DNA of 64,000 nt from Mesodorylaimus sp. YZB2_4 (Eukaryota > Nematoda > Enoplea > Dorylaimida > Dorylaimidae). The stretch spans positions 558,001 through 622,000 of the forward strand of contig JASANH010001455.1 of the NCBI GenBank assembly GCA_030248295.1. The letters are read 5' to 3'. The translations under genes and the position numbers were made by a program. The notes beneath the pieces were generated by a model. That model was not told the DNA's origin, searched no databases, and worked only from the letters and a program-made list of their open reading frames with translations. This document shows, in pieces, positions 21,701-34,319 of the stretch (within the stretch, counting starts at the first letter, position 1; each line of letters starts with the position of its first letter).

Positions 21701-23386
21701 GGGAATCGTGGACTGGGCACCGACTTCTTCGGACGATGACGGGGGCTTCGAATCCTGTCGGTAGTAGACAGCCGAGACTGTCTACTTGGAACACCTCGGC
21801 GGAACAGGGTGAGTCACCCACGGCCTGGCGTGCAGTCAGCGAGGGTTTATGGTTCGCAAATCAACCTCTATCACCGGGGATCGAACGCAGGACGAGTCCA
21901 GCCGCTCGCTTCCAAGCAATACGAAAATGCTAACCGCTGCACCACCGCAGCCCTCCGACCTGTACCCACAATCAGGACAACAGTCTCCACTCCTGCCGTC
22001 ACCGTAGCCTGTGGTAGGGTCTGATCATAGTCGGTCGCTCCCTCTATCGTACGCGGAGATGTCGCTTTTGGGTGATTTTTCTCGACATTTTTAGCGATAA
22101 CCTGAGTTGATGTCAGCGACAATTTTATAGAGAAAAATGTGCTTTATCAAGCAGATATAATTTTGAGGCTTGATTTCTCGTTTTTAGTCTATATCGAAGA
22201 TTTTTCGTAAATTTTTCCTAGAAAAAAATGGAAAAAATTTGGTTTAAACTGAATAAAAACCGTCAAAGCGAAACAAAGGCAACTAATCGATAGAGCATAC
22301 TTTTCTCCACAAAATTGTCGCTGGCCTGAACTCGGGTTGTCGCTAAAAATTTCGAGATAAATAGGCAAAAACCAGAGAAGGCGCAAAAAGCGCATTCCGA
22401 CAGGCCTGTGTGCACCCGACTATAATTTGGCCCTAACACTTGTTACCCCAGAAATATACTGTATGTGAGGATTTATGGTATCTTATCAGAATAACACATT
22501 GCTCATCACCTAAAACGCACAGCTGATGATAAGAAGCCATAAAGAGCCCCGATGATAAAGAGCCACGTTTACCATCGGCAAAGGCGCGTTGCACTGCTAG
22601 CTTTATTGTGCCAGCACCTTTATTGCAGCCATAAATGCCAACTTGCCACCCGTCTCCTACACGAAGGCCATCGACATTTGGAGTGGCATGTGCATCATGT
22701 TCATATTCACGTCCCTGATCGAGTACGCCTTCGTCAACTATCAAGGTATCAAAGAAATGAAACCAAAATTGAATGTTGGCGATCACCAACAAAGCCAAAA
22801 TCAGAGTCTATTCGGGCGTCACGTGTGGGACAAGGTGATCGCTTGGGGACGCAGGAAAAATCAATATTTGGTCGAACATTTCTTGAACACGGATACATTA
22901 TTTTCCACGATCGGTGGATTTACTGACAGAAGTGTAGGTGAAGAGCGAAAATGAAACTTTTTTCAGTTTAAGTGCTCGTTTGGTTTAAGATTTGAAATTC
23001 TCGCCTTTTTGAAAATTTTTCAGATCTCCCAACGTAGAAAATATTTGCGTCGTCCAAAACGGCCCACATGTTTGACTTACGACTGTCGATTGGATCACGT
23101 CGGAGCGATCGATACGGAAAATCGATTTGATCAATTATCGACTGGAACTGATCTGGGAAACAGAAGGCAAATAATTGATGTCTGCGTTCCAAGTCCAGAT
23201 CAAAGCCTGAGAGCGGAAAATAGAATACGAATCGGATTGCGGGGTAAAAGACGAGTGGACTTGATGAAATTATGTCATCTTATAAAAACTAAAACCAGAG
23301 CTGAAAGGATTGATTTTATGTTCAGAATATTGCATCCAGTGGCATTTGTTCTGTTCAATGTGGTCTATTGGATTGTCTATTGGTAA
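18714..23386 (+). CDS. Cys-loop ligand-gated chloride-channel-like subunit 2 (GluCl-like)
   Basis: Seven exons are readable: 18714-18912, 19162-19385, 19865-19947, 20222-20359, 20430-20621, 22629-22933 and 23024-23386 (TAA), joining to about 500 residues. It is the tandem paralogue of the preceding gene. It shares the [18 protein letters not shown] junction, the [11 protein letters not shown] strand, a Cys-loop (CVMN...TQKC), [12 protein letters not shown] (a GluCl-like pattern), M1, M2, [13 protein letters not shown] with M3, a long basic M3-M4 loop and M4 ending VVYWIVYW. Five intron positions and phases match gene 1. The small intron that splits M3 from the following Tyr in gene 1 is absent here, while the loop intron lies at a different place. 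No signal-peptide exon was found. Pore residues are atypical (see findings). Confidence 0.85.
20839..20970 (+). repeat. SINE family 2, in intron 5 of channel gene 2
   Basis: GCGGGTCGTGGCTAAATGGG with a box-A-like start, GCGTCTGCCTCTCACGC, a box-B-like GGTTCGACTTCC, then AAAATGATTGTCGACT and a CTTAGCCCTCGAG tail, matching the copy at 62326. Confidence 0.7.
21575..21953 (-). repeat. SINE family 1, reverse copy
   Basis: Reverse complement of the family-1 SINE. The head (ACCGCTGCACCACCGC as read on plus) is at the right end, the box-B complement CGGGGATCGAACGC is near 21880, and a TTTTTTCG/GGCCGAAG tail is at the left end. It is in intron 5 of channel gene 2. Confidence 0.75.
22055..22410. mobile_element. 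Foldback MITE family 2
   Basis: Two inverted arms of about 70 bp. The left arm has TTTTTAGCGATAACCTGAGTT then CAGCGACAATTTTATAG, and the right arm is its reverse complement with a few changes (CACAAAATTGTCGCTGG and CGGGTTGTCGCTAAAAA). The centre is AT-rich and non-coding. It lies in intron 5 of channel gene 2. Confidence 0.75.
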
Positions 23387-23694
23387 ACAGGTTATGCCAG
23401 GGTCGATTGTAGCCGTACCAGATCGTGAGGCCTGGTATTACCTGTTCCAAAATAAACAAAAACTCTATCTTGGTAGTCAAAAAATTTTTTTAAACATTTT
23501 ATCTATGTTATATGAAAGTATGCTCGTCGACTTATCCCTGTTTTATCCTTTCACGTTTGAACCATTTTCACTGTGAGCAGTGAGTAGTAGATCATGGTCG
23601 ATTTTACAGTATGTGACCGATAGGGACTGTGAAAAACTAAAGCCATCGTCTTTATAGCAGTCTTTTCCCCTCCTTTGGCATTGCAGGCTACCAA

Positions 23695-24228
23695 AAATCC
23701 TTACTTTTATCCGCGATAGACTACAGCTTAAAGTCGAAAACGCATTTATATGGATCGATTCCCAATGCATCTTTCGATGGCTTCAATCGACCAAGCCGCT
23801 TCAGACATTCGAGGCAAACCGGGTCAAGTACATCACAAGCATCAAGTCCATCAAGTTTGTGGACACAGAGGACAATCCAGCCAATGTCCTGTCCAGAGGA
23901 GCAACGGCCATGACACCCAAAGACAAATCAATGTGGTGGCATGGGCCGCAGTGACTGCGCCAAGCCGAATACACAAGGCTCACAGGGGGGCAAGTTCAAG
24001 TTTGACCAAGTAGATGTCAAGCAAAGCAACATCGAGCGGACAATTTATGTAGCGACGACTAAGTTCGCGGCGGGTTTGGACGAAGTCGACCGAATCTTTG
24101 GTGAAAATCGATACCCAAGCGCGAAAAAGCTGATACGAGTTACCCTCCTCTGCATCCGATTTGTGGTCAAGGTGAAGAAGAGGCAGTCCCACCTATTCTT
24201 AGACGAAGGCTCAAAATTTGAATAGCCG
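23695..24228 (+). pseudogene. Bel/Pao retrotransposon RNase H-region relic
   Basis: Plus-strand codons give WIDSQCIFRWLQS, then a NRVKYI stretch, then DNPANVLSRG and WWHGP. This order is characteristic of the RNase H to integrase segment of Bel/Pao polyproteins. An in-frame stop follows WWHGPQ, and the remaining homology-like sequence (to 24228) is in another frame. No LTRs, RT or integrase were found nearby. Confidence 0.75.
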
Positions 24229-24232
24229 CAGT

Positions 24233-27200
24233 TTCTCAAAACTGATGGTGGGGGGAAAAGACACGGTGGGAAGCCGTTACAGTGGGGGGAAACGACGCAT
24301 GTCTCAGTGAGTCGTCTCACAATCATGTTCTCGTCACTTTGTCTATGGCCGATTGACCAGCGAAAATCAGTATCCAGTCCTACACACGGGGCAAAGTGAT
24401 GTACAATTGACATCAGGCACAGCGAGATTCGTGGTGCACCCCAAGTGGACGAAGTAGGAGAAGTGATCCATGGAAATAGAAAATGGTGGGGAAGTTATAA
24501 ATGGCCCTTCTTGATTTGACTGTCGGGCCGGTACAACGATTGGAGATCACAATCTATTGTCCATGTCCTCGGTAAGACGAAGATGGGTAAGAAGTAACCG
24601 AAGGTAAGACTGGGTGAACTGTGGCCGTGAATTATGGAGGTGCATTGGAATGAGGGTTGTAAGAAACTACTGTATGCACCGCAGGAGAAGTGAATGGCTA
24701 TTATAAAACCATAAAGTCTTGTCCAGTTTCATAGGCTTTCGCCCCCCTCGTCAGTACATTGGCACTGCGTAGGCACTATGGTGTTAGCAAAGGAATGAAA
24801 ACCTTTCCGATCCCATAACTTATGTATCTTTTCAGTTTCCGCCCGTTTAAAGCTATGTACAGTAGTAGCCGCTGACGACAGTCTCGCACCAAAAAACAGC
24901 AGCCGTCCAAGATCAAATGGCTGAGCCATCCGTCTCACCACTCAAACGGCTCAAGAAAGACGAATTATTATTATTATACACATACATTTTTATTTATTTT
25001 ACAGCAGCAGTGCAAGAACAGAGAAGTGCTGGATAACAAGATGATGCGCTTGCTTGTCAGAGTGTGGCCCATTTCCACACATCGTCGTCTCAAAACGGTG
25101 CGTTTAAAAACACACGTTGCATCTGATGGATGATGTTAGCGTGATTTCCCCAGCTATTGTAAATATATGACCCCCCCTTTAGTGTCAAGATGTGACTGGA
25201 CCGGATGTTCTTGCTGGGATTATTATTATTACTTATTTTTTCCTGTGTTCAAATATCTCGAATAGAATTTTTGTGCTGTGATGTACGACAAGTCAAAGAT
25301 TACTGTACCTACTCCTCATCATCTGCTATCGAAACCAAATACGGAGCAACCATGCAGGCATAAAATAAGTCAATCGTGCACTTCAAAAATTCTTAACAAT
25401 TCTTATCATAATTAACCCGTACACAACGAAGGTATTGAGGCTCTTCGACACGGTCACACGACGGCGTCAACAGAAAAAGCTTAGCGCGATGCAATTTCCA
25501 AAGACCCATTTGCATTTTTATCTGAGTATGGTAGGTCCAATCCTTTTCAGCTTGACTTTTCCAAGTGCATCGCGTTGAAAGCTTGAGCGACATTTGTATC
25601 TTTGACTCGACCGCCCTCTGCCAGAGTCCTGCATGGATACGGGTTTCGGTAAGAGGCGACGGGTACGCTTATGGGTATGGGTACGGGTCGCCGGGTACGG
25701 GTATTCGTTCTTGCTTAATTTCTTTGTAAATTCATTTTTATGACAGCGCTGTAAATTTGAATCTTATGCATTTTGTGACTGTTTTTAGCGAAGCAGTTCT
25801 GATGTTTGCTACTTTGAGGCTAGCTGTGACACTGTTGATATCCATATCCATATCTACATCTAATCGATATCGATATCATTTGACATATCGATATCAAAAT
25901 CATATCCAGATCTTTTGAGATATCCATATCTAATATTAGCAAAAAATTCATGAACTGAAACTGGGATGGTAGTGCAACACAGTATCGTATAAGTTTCTGA
26001 ACAAGTTTTTGGATTTGGCGCGTTTCTGACAATTCCTCTCCAGACTTCAGCAGTGATATAGTTCTTGCCTCAAGGATATTTCAAAAAATTTAATAAAGCC
26101 CTCTTTTCTCAAGTAGTACTCTCGATCAGAGATCACAAGACTATCCTTCCATTAAACAACAAAAAAACACACCGATCCCACAACAACGACAAAATAAAAA
26201 AAAAAAAAGATCTAGGTCATCCGCATAAACCATTAGATGCCTGACACAACCAGTTTCTGGATCCGTCCTGGCCATTCTTATCACATAGGTATATGCATAA
26301 GACCTGGAGTGATTAGCGATTTCCAGTTTTTAGGCCTGAACAATCGACGACCTCTGATAATTTGGGAGATATGCTAATGTATGTAGAAAGGATAGGGTCT
26401 GGAACAGTATATAAAGGCGTGCAATCCTTGCGTTAGTCATTGTATGTGTATACATATTCGCTGGACAAGTAAAAGAAGATCATCATTGTTTGCGTCCCGC
26501 ATGTCTCGTCAAATTGGTAGAAAATTCACGTTGCGGCGTTATCGCACAGTTCCCTATCAGCGATCTCCACCAAGCTCAGTTAGTAAGTCGTATAACATTC
26601 GAGTGTGACGTTGTCTGGCTAGGTCATCACACAGAAGCTAGCGCACTACGTTACAGTAGTACATGTGGTTTGATGCGCCTTCTGAGCACCCTACAGCAAT
26701 GTGGGGCAATACCTGGTCGAATTCAATGCCAAAAGGCACCAGCAGTGATGTTGCCCTGTCGTTTGAGCATATAGCTGGATCCCCCGCTCTCACACAGCTC
26801 CAGATCGGCGTTGTGATCTATCGGGTCCATACGTACGTACATACATACATAGGTACATGCATACATAAATGACGCGGGCACGTTCCTGCCCATAGAAGAA
26901 TAACCAGTGAAGATTTTAAAAACATTTTTGGTAAACACCTTCCTGAACTAGTCCCTCATATCCAAACCAAATTTCATCGGTTTTGGCCCCATAGCCCGCG
27001 AGTTATAGCGAAAATAAAAAACCAGGTCGGGATTTTCGTCCTAGCACGCCTAGTATGAGTGGAGCCCGGACGGATGGAGATTTTGGAAATTCCTTCAACA
27101 GAACTTAATCTAGTGTAAAGTTACACTAAGAAACAAAATTTCATTGCCTCATGACATCAGGCTGTTGAGATACCGTTATTGGTGTGGCACATGTACTACA

Positions 27201-29470
27201 TGGGGGGGCTACCGCGCCCCCATAGATCTGTTTTCTTGGAGAATGTACAAGCGGCACGTGAGGGGCGTGTAATCGTCAAAGAAAACAGGTAATATATTAT
27301 ATCTTTTTCACAACCAGCAAATACTGATAAAAAGATGCGGATATTTAGCATTTTTGAGATTTGAAAATTGTTGTGCACTGCAAATAGGAGCCTGGTTAAG
27401 GTCGGAAAGGCGCTAAGGCGACATCCGTGGAGGACGGCAAGACCCCCAGTGGTGGGTGCCACACGACACGACTGACTGACTGGCTTCTTGCTTATATCTG
27501 TCTAACGGTAAGCTCTTATCAAAGCAGCGACAAGAAAAATAAAAAAACATAGATAAAATGATGCTATAAAAGCTGGATTCAAGTGGAAATTTCTGGGAAA
27601 AAAATGCAGTACAGAGCATCTTCAGTTAGAAAACTTTCAAACAAGGGTAGAAGAAGAGATGAACGAGTATTTCTGAGCTTCTAAGAGGGTGCCGAGGAAA
27701 AAAAAGGCCGATACTTGTAAATGACAGATATGCACCAGTACAGAAACCTTGACCCTTTAAAGAGCCAAGTCACACTCACTCTTAGGTACGGCGGTGCCTC
27801 AGATTAGGACAGCAGTGTCGCTTTTATGTAGGATAGAACTTTCTTGTATGCATGTCCTGTGACTCACGATCAGACGCGTCTCATCTAATTGTGAAAGTGG
27901 CTCCTGCTCACAAACTAGCTTGTATTATAGTGGTACAGCTACAGTACATAGTTGTTGTGGATCTCTGCATATACAGTAAGCTACACTGGCGCTCAAGTGA
28001 AAAGCACGTTCGGTAGCAGAGTCACGAATCTAGGTTCAGTCTCACAGGGCACCTGCTCATTCCTGGTAGACTCATTCCTTATCAAGTTGAACTTGATTAC
28101 TCTCTGACTCTCTACATGAATGCAGTTTCATGCAGGGTTTTAGATTGCCAGGTTGTTGTCAGCTTCAGGCTTTTTCAGTTTAAATTGAGATGTGTATTTC
28201 CAAAGGAACAATAAAATCAATCCATTACTCAAAATAGGCATTATTCAGGCTTTTAGCGCTAAAGCATTTGGCTCAGATTACTGCTTTAAGAAAGTCTTTC
28301 ATCTTGCGATAGTGAATAAACTTTTGAGTAAAAATTGATCGAGTTTTCTTGAAAATGCTGGTTTTCTGTAATTATTTTCATGAATTGATAACTTTTCTGC
28401 TTTCGTACTCCATTCGAATATTTATCGAAAAACCGGGTATTGGTATGGGTATGGGTACAGAGATCGTCCAGCGGGTACGGGTAGGGCACGATTTTCATAC
28501 CCGTGTAGGACTCTGCCCTCTGCTGAGTTCTAAAAAATTTATAGACGTATTTTAAAAGAGCCTTCTAGCAGAATTGGAACTTCTTGTCGTTGTTGGATTA
28601 GGCCACCAGCGGCTCACTTCAGGGGCGACAGCTTCGTTAGTTAGTCCCTGCAAATGCAGAATCCGTGCAAAGAACAGAAGGAAGCTGCTTGTGTGCATGC
28701 TCACCCAGTCCGGCAGGACAAACGCAGCAGCAGGCTCGTATTTTCCGCTAGAAATCAATTATTCACCGTAATAGCTGGCGCATAAGGCGTGTACATATAC
28801 ACTATATGTAATACTCATGCAGGACATTTATGCCGACCAGAGGTTCTATCCCTGAAGTTACATTAAGCTTCTGAGGCCATACAGCAGGCACTGGTGCTTA
28901 CCGTTTCCTTGTTCACCAAACACCAAACTCGATACCAGGTCATGCTTCGTTGCGAGGCGCCCTTTTTGACCTCCTTTGAATAACTCTGCCCACTAAACAG
29001 TCGTTGCGAAATGTACTCGTTCAACTAAGCGCACATCATTGTATCAAATTCGTCTTAAAAGACCAGATGACTTTTTGTGACCTTTAGCTCCTCTGACTAA
29101 CCCTTGGAATATTCAGTCATCCCTCACCTCTGGCAACATTCGAAGCCATTTCCACATTTCCGGCCGTACAACAACTGATTTTTCTCAAATTTCTTTCAAG
29201 AACTCACAGAAAAGAGGCTTATCGTTAGTAAAATTCGTGAACGAGAGCGAAAATTAATCTAACAGATATTTGGTGGAACCAAGGTGCCAACAATCCGTTT
29301 TTATTTACTGCGCAACCCTTACATTTTTTGTTCAGGAACGAGACAGGAAACGAGTTTTCATATCAGAAAACGGGCGCGAACACTGACCGCACGCGATGGA
29401 TCGCAAATTTGTCCCAGCAAAGCCTTTTTTTTCACCGTTTACGTGCTCTGTTCACACACTGAACTGACAA
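24233..29470. other. 5.2-kb gene-poor stretch
   Basis: No supported gene. It holds (GGGTAY)n-like runs near 25660-25705, a (GATATC/ATATCC)n stretch at 25840-25935, an A-rich run near 26195-26210, a TATA box (AGTATATAAAGG, about 26408) with no recognisable downstream gene, a CATACATACA microsatellite near 26830-26870, and another GGGTAT-type run at 28435-28485. Confidence 0.45.
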
Positions 29471-30020
29471 CCTAGCATATCATCTTCGATCAAGGTGCAG
29501 CCAATCGCCTGTTTGCCGGGCTCATCCTTCTTGCCATTCAGTAGGTGCATGGAAGCATGAGGCGTACAGTCACGCTAATGAGTTCCTCGTGGGTGGCTAA
29601 CTGGGTGGTATAATACTGTAGATCGACCGGCGCCGGCTGTATGACAAAAAAACCATATTCAAATACAAAATTTGAACTAGACGCCGTCTAAAAGTTTGAG
29701 CGAGATGATGTGTTTGGTTGATCTACTGTATCAAAGCTCCTTTTGCAGAAACATGTCCGACAAAAACGTTAAGAAACCGTCTGAACATCCGTTGGGCGAT
29801 GAGGAGATCCCAAATCCAGCCGCTGCCCAGGAAGGAGAACCTGGTGTGCCGAAACTGCCCCCGCCGCCGGTCGACAAGTACAAAGTGAAAGAAGACGATG
29901 GAAGAAGGGGGAAATCAAAAAGGAGGCACCGAAGTGAGCTTGTTTGTTTGGATTCGCAGCTAAGGTTTTTGGGAGTGCAGTATCTACAGGAAGACTTGCA
30001 ATTCGGCTTGCGGGCGGGGT
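29471..30020 (+). repeat. Inverted duplication, left copy (B)
   Basis: About 550 bp here match 43575-44095 in inverted orientation. The match includes the stretch from ATCTTCGATCAAGGTGCAGC through the ATG of the small acidic frame and on to TTTTTGGGAGTGCAGTATC. Indels and substitutions are scattered. Confidence 0.85.
29754..29950 (+). CDS. Short Pro-rich acidic frame (duplicate of 43.8 kb), frameshifted
   Basis: ATG at 29754 opens a frame beginning MSDKNVKK with a PPPPVDKYKVKEDD motif. Compared with the copy at 43791 it has 30 extra bases after MSDKNVKK. It also has one extra G after the KVKEDD codons (about 29902), so the downstream reading differs and runs on to a stop near 30107. A donor-like GAAGTGAGC at about 29930 could make this a first coding exon. 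Which copy, if any, is functional is not clear. The family is not recognised. Confidence 0.35.
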
Positions 30021-30109
30021 CTGAAAGATTGAAGGTCCAGAAAGCAAGAAAAGTAGGTTTCTTTGTTCCATTGCCCCCCTCTAGGCTTGAAAAATTCTTA
30101 AATTTTTAA

Positions 30110-32210
30110 TGTTAAAAAGTGTGTTTGACCCCCTCTGGACGAACCAATGATCAGTGACCCCCTTTTGGCGTGACCCTGTATAGTCACATTCTCGAAGTGA
30201 AAAGAAATTTGCGAAAAGAGATTGCTCTGCAACTTTAGAAGAGTCAGCCGCAAATTTCAGAACGATTCTTTTGTGCTCATACCATCCTCCATCCATTCCA
30301 AAGTTCTTTTCGGAATGGATGGAGAAATTGAAGTGCTTTAACAAAACTGATTGGAAAAAACTAAAAACTCTACCAAGTGCTACAAGATACGTGTATGTAT
30401 TGCAAAAAAATTGTTTGCCATCCCGCAGTTCCTAACCCATAATTTTTTAACGAGATCACGCCTGAAAGATTGTCGGGTACTTGACAAGTTCTCGTCACAA
30501 TCCGTCATGCCTTGCTTTATTCATACAGTATACAAATTTATAAGCGCACCATGGCAGGTGTAATAGTTACTCTATTCCTGTCTCCCATTGACAGTTTTCT
30601 TCTCTTATTTCTTCAATCCACCATTCTTTTTACTATTTTACTTTATTTGGTGCTAAATCTATTCATTAGTTATAATAGGCATTCGATAAAAAAAGCGCAC
30701 AAAAGCATGAAGATCCTTGTGAAGACAAAGTAATCTCATTCTAAATCTGATCATCGTATTTATCCTTTAAAAAACAGAACAGAATAATTTACAAGCTGAC
30801 CAAGAATTCAATTATTCTTAAGCACGTACTGTATTACCTCCACCCCATGTAAAATTGAAGTGAAAACATGATCAAACTAAGATGGTTCCTTATCTCGACA
30901 TGTGAAAAGTAGCCCACCTCTTTTACGATTAGAAGCGACTCCCTGAAAGCCATCGTAAAGTCATGATGGAAGACGCATTTTAAATTTAAAAAATTTCCAG
31001 TCAGGAAGTGTGACGTGTGGAGTGTAGTTTGGGTGCTATCCATCCTGTGATGCAAGTTGGGCATTTTGTGGGATTAGACGAGCGTGGGTGTTGAAATATT
31101 GTCATGAATTGTAAAATGACCTTATTTCTCATCTTGATGCTGCCTGTTACAGGAAGGGGGGGAATGTTTGGGGTCGGCGTGTTAGATGAATGATGAACTT
31201 GCGGCTGTAACGTTTGTGCAATTCGATTTCTCTCGTTTTTTCCTACCCGAGGTAATTGAACCGCATTGCGTCGCGCACGCTCTTGATGGCATTTGCTCGC
31301 CAAATGCGGCCATTGTCATTCTATAACGCGCTACCAATGGCTGTAGAGGATGCGACTGAGAGAGAGGGGGGCGCGTAAAAGCGAAGAGATACAAAATAAT
31401 CCAAGTATTTGTAGAATATAAGGTTACCAGGGGAGGATTTTAGTATAATTGGTTGAGGTATCTTAGTGATTAGTATATTGAGATTGGTTTAACGAGAGTA
31501 TAAAAAAGATTACAATGCATTTAGATGTCGAAGCAGATGGGCCTTTGTAAATTATTTGCTGTGGGTTAAAGCAATGTTGGAATATGGATGAGAAATGTAT
31601 GACTTTTTAGAATTTGTCGCAATGATTTTGATGAGAACGAAATCACCGCTGCTGCTACTGCTCTTGTAACAACTGTGTGGTAGGTGCGTATATTTCTTTA
31701 TAATAGACATTTTTCTGGTCCATTCTTGTTTCTTTTTCAGATGATAAGAGAAAGCTCGCATTCTGTCCTAGGCTTAAATGGTTTGGCATAAAATTTTTTT
31801 AAAAAAGCGTTTATAAAAAAGATATTTTGGTGCGTTTTGAATGTAGGACATATTCGTGCGTGCGAGTGCATTGCTGGAGTCTGTTTTCAAAAAGTTTTTT
31901 TCTGATTCCTACACGCCAAACGCAATTTGACTGTGAAACCGTTTTGCCTGTCTGCTCTTTTCGTGTGATGAATTTGTTTGGTGGAGGTTTTCTTTTTGAT
32001 TTCATTCTAAATAATGCTTTTGGGAGAAGCTAGACTGAGTGCGTGTTAGTCTAAACATACTGATCGGAACTATAAACACAATGTGCTTTAATTTATAAGT
32101 AAGGAATTTGTGGGTTGATAGAAGTAAAATAACTTTCACGTTTTCGGTTTGATTGATTCGGATGGAATTAGCATTTGGACGTTAATTATTTCAGGAGTGC
32201 TAGCAGCTCA
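30110..32210. other. AT-rich stretch without recognised genes
   Basis: Only short frames without splice-consistent partners or family motifs were found. Confidence 0.45.
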
Positions 32211-32527
32211 GATAATTTCACAGGCTTAGTACTTTGCAAAATTTAAAATTCCCGCTACAAACCGCTTATGACAATGTTTCATGGATAAAAGTCCCTAGCT
32301 TTAAAATCTGTGCGCTAGTTATAGTGACAGAAATTTTCTGTTGACAGTATTCCTGATTTATGGCTTGAGTTCGTTTTCTTTTGAAAAAGTGGCCAGAAGT
32401 TGTTGAGAAAGAGGGGAACGCGCATAATTTGAAGTGAGGGACTTTTCGTCTATGTAAAACTGTCATAAGCGGTTTGCAGCGGGAAATTCAAATTTAGTGT
32501 TGTACGAGATATGTGAAATGGTCTATA
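32211..32527. mobile_element. Foldback MITE family 1, third copy
   Basis: Arms ATTTCACAGGC, AATTTAAAATTCCCGCTACA, ACCGCTTATGACA and, inverted, TGTCATAAGCGG, GCAGCGGGAAATTCAAATTT, GAAATGGTCT. The centre looks inverted relative to the copy at 12332: an ACAGAAATTTTCTG..TTTATGGC block here against GCCATAAATC..TTTCTGT there. Confidence 0.75.
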
Positions 32528-34319
32528 AACTCATTGAGCGGATCCTGCGATGTCCGAAGAGTGTGACTAAGCCTGGCGGGCGGGAGAGAGAATGTGGGAG
32601 GAACATATAGACTGCACGCGCGGCTGAAACATCAACCCGACGGGTTGGCGCCTCGTAGCCAGGGGAGATGGATTATTCTCACCCACTCGCCATGGCCTGC
32701 CAAGCTCTTGGGTAGAGCTGGCTCGCGCACAGATCGGCGAACAGAAAGGACCTGGGGTCAGCACTGACCACACCAGTCGGGCTTCATCGACAATTGACGT
32801 GATCAAGGAATGGCCTGGCGTGCACCCAGGTCATTTGACCTACTACAAGGGCCCTTCTTATCTTCTTTGCCGTGAAGCTTCGAACTGGCAATAGCAATGA
32901 GGAAGATGCCGCTATCTGCACCTGCAGTTATGGGTCAGATGACCGGTCTATGTAGGTGTAATAGGCGTGGATATTTCATCTGCACCTGTCACTGGTTCAT
33001 GGACGGGCTGCCTCTCCAGGTCAAAGCCGAACGCGAGGCTGACGGGACTGTGGGTCTGAGACCCTCAAAGCCTCCTTCACCACTGAAGCGTGCTGGCCTG
33101 TGTGTCAGGTGACATCCTTGGATTGCACTAGGACGGATGTAACCAAGCCCGGCAGGCTTAGTGTGACCAGCACGCCTGGCGGTCGGGAGTAATCGATACG
33201 CTCCCCTGGCTGGGACGTCAACCTCTTCGGTTGATGTTTCTAGAGCAGGTATAGTCGCGAGACTTGCCTACCTCCAGTCGGAGTTTTTTGCTTAGAGACT
33301 TCGGTCTCGACTATCTCCCGCCGCCTGGGTGCGCTGGTTACAATAATAGGCGGCACAGCAGGAGCTGATGTACAGCTTTGCTGAGCGACGGTCGACGTTG
33401 GCACCGGGATGGGGGTCGTAGCAGATGTTGGAGTCGGCGCTGTCTTACCGCAAGAGCTGGAGACGACTGCGTTGCTGTAGCGGCCACGGGTCTGGTCGGG
33501 GTCCTAAGAAGACCTGAAGACGCAAAAGGATTATTAGTAGTCATGGTAGGCTGTCGTTCACTAGGCGACGGCGTAATAGATGGTGGAATTTGTGTACCAC
33601 CGACGAAATCGACGACTTCGTGCACTGACTGGCGAACAGTGTGCACTTTTCTTCCTGGTCGACGAATTCGTGTAGACGTAGACGCACACGCACGTCGCAT
33701 ACCCACTACGCGAACGACTAGCCTGTATGTTATGTAAACAAAGGCACAGAAAAATAATCAATTCAAATCCAAGCCGGGTGTAGGACCAGTGGGAGGGTAC
33801 CACACGGAGCCCAGATAGGGGACTTACCCAGGAATACACGAATAAGGGCACGTCCACGAAACGCAAAAAAAAGAATCAATTCAGTCAAACCTGGTAAAGT
33901 CTGGCGTTTGCCAGACACACTTACCAGGGGCGGTTCCAAACGCCACCGAGTCTGACGTCCAAGTCGCTTCGGGGATCGCACGGAGGGGATCAGCCAAACC
34001 GCAGCGAGCACACCGACTGCGAAGCGAGGCACGTCACGGGCAGACCTTGATCCAATGTTGGATCAAGTGAACCTAGTCGCTGTCGACGTACGTCTGAAAA
34101 ATACTATCCTGAAAATAAATCAAAAATATCTTCTTTCTTCTCTCGACGAGATTTCTTTCTTCTATTTTCTTCTTTCTTCTTTTCTTCGTCTACTAAATAC
34201 TCGCCAATCAGACAATCAAATGCCTGTGGAGTCGGGAGTACACCGGACGCAGGGTGTTCGTGACGCCAATGTGATACTCCTCCCAGCTATGGGTGGAGGT
34301 ACCTACACGCGTACGTGGT
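32528..34319. repeat. Repeat cluster (family C) with a doubtful minus-strand frame
   Basis: Two family-C copies lie at 32565-32720 (-) and 33180-33310 (+). On the minus strand, a frame from about 33545 down to 33338 begins MTTNNPFASSG and is rich in Arg/Thr/Pro. It might be the start of a retroelement ORF1, but no zinc knuckle or RT follows. Confidence 0.4.

Noticed and set aside
26400-26780. Gene driven by the TATA box at 26408
   Set aside because: The following frame has no recognised motif and no splice sites that extend it.
33338-33740. Gene in either strand of this Arg/Pro-rich stretch
   Set aside because: Both strands are open because of composition; the MTTNNPF start has no downstream domain.
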